Source of the DNA: a bacterium
GTDB lineage: Bacteria; Campylobacterota; Campylobacteria; Campylobacterales; Sulfurimonadaceae
DNA length: 7,434 bases
Direction of reading: 5' to 3'
NCBI GenBank assembly: GCA_018824795.1
Contig: JAHJFL010000097.1
Coordinates: 1 to 7,434, forward strand
Made by a program: the position numbers and the translations under genes. Each line of letters begins with the position of its first letter. Positions within the stretch are counted from its first letter, which is position 1. A model generated the notes under the pieces. It ran no database searches. It was given only the letters and a program-made list of their open reading frames with translations, and was not told the DNA's origin. Shown here in pieces: positions 1 through 5,783 of the stretch.

Positions 1-6
1 ATTATA
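1..6 (-). promoter_or_regulatory. Possible sigma-70 -10 box at window edge
   Basis: Read on the minus strand, the last six bases of the window are a perfect TATAAT. They lie about 85 bases past the mnmA stop, in the only non-coding stretch at this end. No TTGACA-like -35 hexamer sits 16-18 bases upstream. That is not disqualifying in Campylobacterota, where the housekeeping promoter often lacks a clear -35 element. If real, it would drive a minus-strand gene outside the window. The rest of positions 1-90 shows no ORF, tRNA or convincing terminator. A six-base AT-rich match can easily arise by chance. Confidence 0.25.
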
Positions 7-90
7 GGGAGTATATGCTTAGAAGTTTCTTAAATTCTAAAAGGGATTGTGCGGAATTTTTGAATTGTTTTCTGTGGGTTATTGTTGCGG

Positions 91-1122
91 CTATTTTGAC
101 TCTGTAATCCAACCGCCGCCAATAAGTTTATCATCATCATAAAAGACTGCTGCCTGGCCAACAGCAACACCAAAGACGTTCTCTTTCAAAGTTACATATG
201 CATTATTCTCTTCTATCTTGACATGACAAGCAACTGCAGTAGTTCTGTATCTCAATTTAACGGTCGTATCAAATTCCTCTGCATCACTAAACATATTTAA
301 ATTATCTAGTACAACGCTGTAGCAAGCTAGGTCTTCTTTTTTGCCCACCACTATCTGATTGTTTTTAGGATTTATACTTAAGACATAATGAGGATCATGT
401 GCACCATGTACAGTAAATCCTTTTCTTTTGCCTATAGTGTAATGCATATAACCCTTATGCTCACCGACTACATTTCCATCTTGATCTAAAACATCCCCTG
501 TTTCATCAACATTAACATAATCTTTTAACACATCTGTATAAGTTGTTTCTACAAAACATATTTCACTTGATTCACTTTGAGAAGCAAAAGATTCAAGTCC
601 ATCTATAGAAGCAGCCATCTCTTTTATATCAGATTTTTTTCTACTTCCTAATGGAAAGAGTAATCTTGGTAGGATATTTTTTTCTACATAGAAAAGAAAA
701 TAACTTTGATCTTTTGTATCATCTTTAGCTTCATAAAAAAACTCGCCATCAGTTTTGATGTAGTGTCCGGTCGCCAAATACTGGGCACCAATTTCGTCTG
801 CATACTTAATCATCTCGCCAAATTTCATATTTCTATTACATAAGGCACAAGGGTTTGGTGTTTTGCCCTGGGCATAAGTGTCTACAAAAGGTTTAAAAAC
901 TTTTTCATTGAATGTTTTTTGTAAATCTAGTACATGTAACTTTATACCGACAAAATCCGCAGCTTTTTTGGCACGGGCTTGGTGGATCTCATGATATCCG
1001 GGTTTTGAATGAAGTTTCATATATAAACCTTCTACTTCATAACCCTCTTCTTTTAACAATAAAGCAGATATCGTAGAGTCAACACCTCCGCTCATACCAA
1101 CTAAAACTTTTTTATTTTTCAT
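91..1122 (-). CDS. mnmA: tRNA-specific 2-thiouridylase MnmA
   Basis: MnmA adenylates and then thiolates U34 at the wobble position of tRNA-Lys, -Glu and -Gln in the cytoplasm, making the s2U part of mnm5s2U. Sulfur is delivered through a cysteine desulfurase relay. The 343-residue protein opens with the PP-loop ATP-binding motif SGGVDS at residues 11-16. It has the NPCALCN motif at 90-96, ATGHY at 117-121, KDQSYFL at 137-143 and SEICF at 186-190. By alignment to the E. coli enzyme, C95 and C189 are the catalytic pair. C92 makes a CxxC with C95 where the E. coli protein has Asp. The C-terminal part (about 205-340) is the tRNA-binding and beta-barrel region, with GQAAVFY near its end. It is slightly shorter than the E. 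coli protein (about 368 residues), which fits the clade. The ATG start is six bases after the LOG-family stop. Its Shine-Dalgarno is weak (AAAG-like), so translation may depend on coupling to the gene before it. Confidence 0.97.
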   Translation of the reverse strand: MKNKKVLVGMSGGVDSTISALLLKEEGYEVEGLYMKLHSKPGYHEIHQARAKKAADFVGIKLHVLDLQKTFNEKVFKPFVDTYAQGKTPNPCALCNRNMKFGEMIKYADEIGAQYLATGHYIKTDGEFFYEAKDDTKDQSYFLFYVEKNILPRLLFPLGSRKKSDIKEMAASIDGLESFASQSESSEICFVETTYTDVLKDYVNVDETGDVLDQDGNVVGEHKGYMHYTIGKRKGFTVHGAHDPHYVLSINPKNNQIVVGKKEDLACYSVVLDNLNMFSDAEEFDTTVKLRYRTTAVACHVKIEENNAYVTLKENVFGVAVGQAAVFYDDDKLIGGGWITESK

Positions 1123-1128
1123 ATTTTA

Positions 1129-1890
1129 CTACTTTATATTTTTATCTTGTGAAAATTCTAACAAAGATTTATAATATTTAGTATCCTCTAGACCAGCATC
1201 TTTCATTACTTCAATCTGGTTTAATAATGATATTTCAATTTCATTGGCAACGCATTCAATATCATCCGTTAATCTTATTGCGTTTAAGTCTTCAATATCT
1301 ATCATGCCATTATAATAAAGTTTTGTTTTTAAAAACTCCATAAGAGGCTGATAAAATTCTGTACCTATCACAAATATTTTTACGCCTGAAATTTTTCTTG
1401 TCTGCACCAAAGTCAATGCTTCAAATAATTCATCTAAAGTCCCATAACCGCCAGGAAATATAACATATGCCATAGAGTATTTGACAAGCATTACCTTTCT
1501 TGAAAAAAAGTAATCAAAACTCAAACTTTTTGTTGTGTACTTATTTGTGATTTGCTCAGAAGGAAGATCAATATTGAGACCTATAGATTCAACATCATCA
1601 CAGCACTCTTTTGCGCCTCTGTTTGCAGCTTCCATAATTCCAGGGCCCCCACCTGTAATTATGTTAAAACCTCTTGTTCCAAGTAAAGAAGTAAGTTTTT
1701 GAGCCTCTTTGTAATAAAAATCATCTTCTTGAGTTCTTGCGCTGCCAAATACTGTAACAGTTGGTCCAAGCTCGCCTAAATCATCAAAGCCCTTAACAAA
1801 GTCTGCGAGTATACGAAATACACTCCACACGTCTGCAGATTTTATCTCTTTGATATATCTATTAGCTAATTCATTTTTCTTATTTCGCAT
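1129..1890 (-). CDS. LOG-family (TIGR00730) Rossmann-fold protein
   Basis: This 253-residue protein belongs to the family often mislabelled lysine decarboxylase. Characterised members are nucleoside 5'-monophosphate phosphoribohydrolases (cytokinin-activating LOG enzymes) that release a base from ribose 5-phosphate. Visible signatures are VFGSAR at 47-52, TGGGPGIMEAANRGA at 79-93, SRK at 130-132 and the diagnostic PGGYGTLDE at 146-154. The conserved Arg131 and Glu154 correspond to the catalytic pair known for LOG proteins. About 40 residues precede the Rossmann core, and the total length resembles the longer (type II) LOG group. The substrate cannot be told from sequence; AMP or another purine or pyrimidine nucleotide is plausible, and true cytokinin production is unproven. 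The ATG lies one base after the fliY stop. An AAGG Shine-Dalgarno (plus-strand 1897-1900) lies inside the fliY tail, so the gene is probably co-translated with the flagellar operon. Confidence 0.93.
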   Translation of the reverse strand: MRNKKNELANRYIKEIKSADVWSVFRILADFVKGFDDLGELGPTVTVFGSARTQEDDFYYKEAQKLTSLLGTRGFNIITGGGPGIMEAANRGAKECCDDVESIGLNIDLPSEQITNKYTTKSLSFDYFFSRKVMLVKYSMAYVIFPGGYGTLDELFEALTLVQTRKISGVKIFVIGTEFYQPLMEFLKTKLYYNGMIDIEDLNAIRLTDDIECVANEIEISLLNQIEVMKDAGLEDTKYYKSLLEFSQDKNIK

Positions 1891-1891
1891 T

Positions 1892-2755
1892 TTATGCCTT
1901 AAGCTGATTCAGCCTCTCACGTTTTGTCCCGATTGAAGTTATTTGTACACCGAAATTTCCATCAACTATAACAACTTCCCCCTCTGCTATAACATTATTG
2001 TCAACTAAAATTTCTAACGGATCATTTGCCAGCTGATTAAGTTCTATCACTGAACCTATATCCATATTTAAAACATCTTTCAAAAGCATTCTTTTTTTAC
2101 CAATACGGACTCGTACAGGCAATTTAACATCCATAATCAAAGAAATATTATTCATCTCTTCACTGCTTAATTTTACATTTTGATTCACACTTTTTTCCAT
2201 ATGTGCGTTCTCTTCTGTTAATGATTTACTCTCTTTTTTAGAACTACCTGAGAGTGCTGCGTTTAAGTTTTCATCAATAATAAACATTAAAAGTGAATTA
2301 ATAGTATCTAATTTAAATTTATATACATTCATTTTTGCGAATGATTCTAAACTAACTTCATTCTCAGAGTTAATAAATTCAATACTCTCTACTGTAAACG
2401 ATAAAACAGGTAACTCTTTTTGAGCTGAAAGTGAGTTTGAAACAGCCCCAAAAATATTTGATACTATCTCTTTTGTTGCATCTAGATCATCTTCACTTAC
2501 ATCTTCTCGCTCACTTGGTTCTTCACCCATCATCATATCTGACAAAGAAGTCGCTAAATTCGGTGGTACTGCTACCATTGCATTTGCCGAGACAGCACCG
2601 CTAACTTTTAGTTTTACAAGCACTATAGGAGGAATTATATTTGAGATTATACTAAGCTCTTGTTCTTCTTTCAGCGCTAGAATCGGAGCTTGACCTACAA
2701 GTGCCTCTATGGTTCCTGTCGTTTCATTTTCAAATAATTGCATAAAACTACTCAT
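1892..2755 (-). CDS. fliY: Flagellar switch/C-ring protein FliY
   Basis: FliY is a C-ring component of the flagellar motor. In Campylobacterota it works alongside FliM, FliG and a separately encoded FliN in torque, switching and export. The C-terminal 75 residues or so (about 202-276) form a SpoA/FliN domain, with the typical VKLPVRVRIGKKRMLLKDVL start at 210-229 and a hydrophobic VVIVDGNFGVQI segment near the end. Residues about 30-168 are a CheC-like middle region. A Ser/Glu/Lys-rich linker (about 170-200) joins the two. The start region (LFENETTGTIEALVG) resembles other epsilonproteobacterial FliY proteins and lacks the EIDALL CheY-binding peptide of Bacillus FliY. The CheC phosphatase signature is at best degenerate: D92 and E96 are followed by S99-N100, so Asn is one place off. 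The start overlaps fliM by eight bases and has a strong GAGGAG ribosome site. At 287 residues it is near the usual length for the clade. Confidence 0.93.
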   Translation of the reverse strand: MSSFMQLFENETTGTIEALVGQAPILALKEEQELSIISNIIPPIVLVKLKVSGAVSANAMVAVPPNLATSLSDMMMGEEPSEREDVSEDDLDATKEIVSNIFGAVSNSLSAQKELPVLSFTVESIEFINSENEVSLESFAKMNVYKFKLDTINSLLMFIIDENLNAALSGSSKKESKSLTEENAHMEKSVNQNVKLSSEEMNNISLIMDVKLPVRVRIGKKRMLLKDVLNMDIGSVIELNQLANDPLEILVDNNVIAEGEVVIVDGNFGVQITSIGTKRERLNQLKA

Positions 2756-3851
2756 CTAAATACTCCTCATTTTGATACTCGCCATCATGTATAAAATCTT
2801 TTGCTCCAGATATTTTTTCCTGTCTTAAAGACTCAAAACTCTCCAGAGCACGTTTAACTGCATCTTTTTCTGTTTCTATGACCTGTGTTAATTGTATCGA
2901 TTTTCTAAAACGTCTGAGGCCAATTTCACCTCTAAATCTTTCTTTACCATCTACACTCAGTGTTACTATATCATCTGCAGGTGCCGATAGTCTTATAACA
3001 TCCCCGACTTGCAACTCCAAAACATCACCCATAGTGAGTTCCGCACTTCCAAGATTTGCTTCTACATTGACTTTAGCTCCACCCAGAAGAACTTGCAACT
3101 CAGTATTTCTACTTTTTTTAGAGCTAGTTTCATTGAGCATCAAGTCTCTGCTTGCCAACTTTGGCAAAACAGGTTCTAAAGAGATAACCGGGTAGCAGAT
3201 ATTCATCATACCTGAACTATGCCCTATAATAATCTCCATAACAACCATAACAACAATCTCATTTTGAGCAACAATTTGCACAACATTTGGACTTGATTCT
3301 TTAGACTCAATTGTTGGGTACACTTCCATAACTGGCCCCCAAGCCTCTTTGAGAGTGCTCATCATAACTCTTAAAATGGTCTCAAATAGGCTTAGTTCAA
3401 TGTCTGAGAATTCACGGCTTGCATCAAAAGGCTCCCCTTTCCCACCTAAAAGACGATCAAGCATAGGAAAGGCAATAGAAGGATTGATTTCAATAATCCC
3501 GCTTCCTTCCAAAGGTTTTACAGAAAAAACATTAAAGCTTGTAGGGTTTGGAAGCGACATTAAAAATTCGCCATACGTCATCTGGTCTACGGAATGAAGC
3601 TGAATCTCAACAATCGAACGCATAATAGAGGAAATTTGAGAAGCAAGAGATCTTGCCATCTTGTCATGCACACCGCGAAATGCGCGAAGCTGTTCTTTAG
3701 AAACCCTGTTTGGTCTTTTAAAATCATACAGAGTTACTTGTCGTTGCGGTAGAAGTCCACCCCCATCTGAATCTCCAAGAAAATCATCTCCATCATCTTC
3801 TACAACATCTAAAAGGGCGTCTATTTCTTCCTGCGAAAGTATATCTGCCAT
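2748..3851 (-). CDS. fliM: Flagellar motor switch protein FliM
   Basis: FliM forms the middle of the cytoplasmic C-ring. It binds phosphorylated CheY through its N-terminus, FliG through its middle domain and FliN/FliY through its C-terminus. The 367-residue protein begins with the CheY-binding peptide ILSQEEIDALL at residues 4-14. An acidic, Gly-rich linker follows (about 18-33). The CheC-like middle domain runs from about 40 to 230 and carries the FliG-contacting GGKG motif at 136-139. A SpoA domain covers about 247-323. A further 40 or so mostly acidic residues make the protein longer than the E. coli form (334 residues), and the end of that tail also encodes the fliY ribosome site. The ATG is one base after the fliA stop. 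AGGAG (plus-strand 3858-3862) at good spacing lies within the end of fliA. Confidence 0.98.
   Translation of the reverse strand: MADILSQEEIDALLDVVEDDGDDFLGDSDGGGLLPQRQVTLYDFKRPNRVSKEQLRAFRGVHDKMARSLASQISSIMRSIVEIQLHSVDQMTYGEFLMSLPNPTSFNVFSVKPLEGSGIIEINPSIAFPMLDRLLGGKGEPFDASREFSDIELSLFETILRVMMSTLKEAWGPVMEVYPTIESKESSPNVVQIVAQNEIVVMVVMEIIIGHSSGMMNICYPVISLEPVLPKLASRDLMLNETSSKKSRNTELQVLLGGAKVNVEANLGSAELTMGDVLELQVGDVIRLSAPADDIVTLSVDGKERFRGEIGLRRFRKSIQLTQVIETEKDAVKRALESFESLRQEKISGAKDFIHDGEYQNEEYLDE
2763..2768 (-). promoter_or_regulatory. Strong ribosome-binding site of fliY inside fliM
   Basis: On the minus strand this reads GAGGAG, seven bases before the fliY ATG, and it lies wholly within the last codons of fliM. 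It is the best Shine-Dalgarno match in the window. It supports the chosen fliY start, which overlaps the fliM stop by eight bases. It suggests fliY can start independently as well as by re-initiation. Confidence 0.8.
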
Positions 3852-3852
3852 A

Positions 3853-4539
3853 TTATGCTCCTACACTCTCTTTAATTTTATTGATTACAGACTTATGAAT
3901 TTGGGAAATTCTGGACTCTGTAATGTCAAGTACTTCACTAATTTCTTTGAGTGTCAACTCTTCAAAATAGTATAATTGAATAATCATTTGTTCACGTTCA
4001 TTATACCCTGATAAGATAGTTTTAATAACTTCCACTAACTCATCTTTTTCTATTTGCGCTAAAGCTGCACCTTCATCGCCAACATGAAGCTGGTCATGAA
4101 GCGGCATTACAGTATAAATACTCGAAGCTATTCTCGCATCATGTATCTTTTCAATACTTTCATCCAAAAGAATTGCCAATGCCTCGTCTGTTGGCTCTTC
4201 ATCATTCGAAGCCATATGCTCTTGAACGGCAAAATCAATAGCTTTTACTAGTTTTCTGCTGGAACGACTTAAAATATCTAAGGTGCGTAAATAGTCCAAC
4301 ATTGCTCCATAAACTCTTTTTTTTGCATAACCCCAGAATGAATCGTTCAAAGTATCATCATATCTTCTAGCAAGCTTTATAAGTTCTTCTGTGCCAATTG
4401 CTGAAAGATCTAAAAAATCTACTGAACTCGGCAATCTCTCTTTTAATCTAAACGCCATAGCCTTTACCGCAGGCAAATATTGAATAGCTAATTCATCTTC
4501 TTTATGCTTTAAATCTTGATTATAGCAATCGATACTCAT
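3853..4539 (-). CDS. fliA: RNA polymerase sigma-28 factor FliA
   Basis: FliA directs RNA polymerase to late flagellar promoters, such as those of the major flagellin, and is held in check by the anti-sigma factor FlgM until the hook is complete. The 228-residue protein has the sigma-70 family layout without region 1.1. Region 2 spans about 17-93, including RLKERLP at 31-37 and the FWGYAKKRVYGAMLDYLR core at 68-85. Region 3 is at about 95-155. Region 4 is at about 170-224, with its helix-turn-helix at 196-218 (from TLKEIS to IHKSV). After LDYLR the usual Asp-Trp of FliA is replaced by DIL. The start forms a 4-base ATGA overlap with the preceding membrane-protein gene and has only a weak AAGAG-like ribosome site, which suggests translational coupling. 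FliA sits directly after the FlhF/FlhG module and before the switch genes, as in Campylobacter and Helicobacter. Confidence 0.97.
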   Translation of the reverse strand: MSIDCYNQDLKHKEDELAIQYLPAVKAMAFRLKERLPSSVDFLDLSAIGTEELIKLARRYDDTLNDSFWGYAKKRVYGAMLDYLRTLDILSRSSRKLVKAIDFAVQEHMASNDEEPTDEALAILLDESIEKIHDARIASSIYTVMPLHDQLHVGDEGAALAQIEKDELVEVIKTILSGYNEREQMIIQLYYFEELTLKEISEVLDITESRISQIHKSVINKIKESVGA

Positions 4540-4871
4540 TTGCTGTCTCTTTCATGTTCATCAGAATTCATTTTAATGGCAATATCTGTGATTTTTGTTG
4601 CAGAATCTATAATTTTTTCGCGTTTATTAATCTCTTTTACAAAAAAGTCTAAATCTTTTTCATGTACATTTTTGTTAAAGCTGTAAGCTTTTACACTTAA
4701 AGTTCTAAAATAAAACGCGATAATGATATGAGAAAACAGATAAAAAAATAGAGTGATGAAAAAAGTATATGTTAACAGGCCTCCGGCATCAAAGGATTTC
4801 AGAATTCCAAATATTATCCCTATAAAAAAGCCTTGCACTGTAAAAAAGTATACAAAATTTTCACCTACCAT
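4536..4871 (-). CDS. Uncharacterised small membrane protein of the flagellar operon
   Basis: I do not recognise a named family. The 111-residue protein has two clear hydrophobic segments, about 5-25 and 32-55, separated by a very short turn around SFDAG. Together they look like a helical hairpin in the inner membrane. The remaining half (56-111) is charged and probably helical. Its positive residues just after the second segment (R56, K61, K67) argue that the tail lies in the cytoplasm. By position it matches the unnamed protein that separates flhG from fliA in Campylobacter jejuni (Cj0062c) and Helicobacter pylori (HP1033); this is from memory of gene order, not an alignment. Its stop overlaps the fliA start by four bases. 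It begins 36 bases after flhG, the widest gap in the set, with only a GGGGT-like ribosome site. A link to flagellar placement or to FliA is inferred from context only. Confidence 0.85.
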   Translation of the reverse strand: MVGENFVYFFTVQGFFIGIIFGILKSFDAGGLLTYTFFITLFFYLFSHIIIAFYFRTLSVKAYSFNKNVHEKDLDFFVKEINKREKIIDSATKITDIAIKMNSDEHERDSK

Positions 4872-4907
4872 AACTACCCCATATAATTCAGAACTAAAAA
4901 GTAAACG

Positions 4908-5783
4908 TTAAAAATGTTCCATTAAACGCTTAAAAAGTCCAGTTAATCCGCTTTCATTCGAGTTTACCAGCACATTTCGTTCCAGCTTAGCAGATATCTG
5001 TTTAGCAATAGCCTCTATATCTTTTGTCGGCCCAGATGCAGGATAATTAAGTGTAAAAAGTGCTCTTTGTTTCACCGAACTTGACACTTTAATATCACTG
5101 TCGATTTTACCAATCAATTTCAAATCAAGCTTCGGCCCAATATTTGCAAGCGCTACTTTTTGTATTTTATCAAAAACAGCTTGCGCTTCTCGTATATTTT
5201 TTACCTGATTCATTATCATACTTACATCATCTCGAAGAAGTGCAATGGTTTTTATAGTTGCGTAAGCATCCGTTATAGCTGCAGGATCGGGCACTGTTAC
5301 AACAATTACGTCATCTGCTGCGTTTAAGAACATTTTAATATGGTCGCCAATCCCTGCACCGGTGTCTATAATCATGATATCAAGCTTATCTAAGACCTGG
5401 GCTTCTTGCATGAAACGTTCAAAAAGTGCCATGTTTGAGTATTTCAGAATCTCATCACCGCTCTCTCCAGGAATTAGAATAAGGTTTCTTGTTATTGGAA
5501 TAAGGATATCTGCGACAGTTGCCTCACCCTTAAGAACATGCAAAATATTTTTTTTAATCTTGACATTAAACATAACATCTAAATTTGCAAGACCGATATC
5601 AGCGTCAAAAATTCCAACATTTAATCCGCTTTGAGACAAAACATAAGCTAAATTCGAGCTGATTGTACTTTTTCCAACGCCGCCTTTTCCACTTGTAATG
5701 GCTACAAAGCGAGTTTTTTTGGATCTTTTGTTTGCGTTTGATGCTACAAGCTCTTCGAGCTTTTGAGCTTGATTACCCATCAT
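4908..5783 (-). CDS. flhG: Flagellar number regulator FlhG (MinD-like ATPase; FleN/YlxH)
   Basis: FlhG is a MinD/ParA-type ATPase that limits flagellar number, acts on FlhF, and in Campylobacter also influences division-site placement. The 291-residue protein has the deviant Walker A SGKGGVGKST at 31-40, with signature Lys33 and Lys38. It has the switch I segment FDADIGLANLDVM at 59-71 and a Walker B-type IMIIDTGAG at 136-144. The N-terminal helix reads NQAQKLEEL at 4-12, close to the DQAxxL element that stimulates the FlhF GTPase. The last residues (LTGLFKRLMEHF, 280-291) look like the amphipathic membrane-targeting helix of MinD-type proteins. Two ATG codons stand in tandem. I chose the first because it forms an ATGA overlap with the flhF stop and sits six bases after a GGAG (plus-strand 5790-5793). 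The second ATG would remove only one residue. Confidence 0.97.
   Translation of the reverse strand: MMGNQAQKLEELVASNANKRSKKTRFVAITSGKGGVGKSTISSNLAYVLSQSGLNVGIFDADIGLANLDVMFNVKIKKNILHVLKGEATVADILIPITRNLILIPGESGDEILKYSNMALFERFMQEAQVLDKLDIMIIDTGAGIGDHIKMFLNAADDVIVVTVPDPAAITDAYATIKTIALLRDDVSMIMNQVKNIREAQAVFDKIQKVALANIGPKLDLKLIGKIDSDIKVSSSVKQRALFTLNYPASGPTKDIEAIAKQISAKLERNVLVNSNESGLTGLFKRLMEHF

Noticed and set aside
79..124. Imperfect inverted repeat across the mnmA stop, considered as a terminator
   Set aside because: Six and four paired bases are separated by an internal loop, the apical loop is about 21 bases and no T-run follows on the minus strand. The left arm simply encodes the conserved Gly-rich end of MnmA.
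1129..1890. Lysine decarboxylase, a common label for this family
   Set aside because: The PGGxGT family label is a historical misannotation. No PLP-dependent decarboxylase motifs are present.
2878..3975. Three plus-strand open frames opposite fliM and the end of fliA
   Set aside because: They are antisense to well-supported genes, lack family motifs and have Ser/Pro/Leu-rich content typical of reverse-complement translation.
4872..4907. Possible internal promoter in the 36-base gap before the membrane-protein gene
   Set aside because: The TTATAT-like box is weak, has no -35 partner, and would start transcription at or next to the ATG, leaving no leader.
5362..5634. Plus-strand open frame opposite flhG
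   Set aside because: It is antisense to the conserved ATPase core, has low-complexity Ser/Ile content and no recognisable domain.
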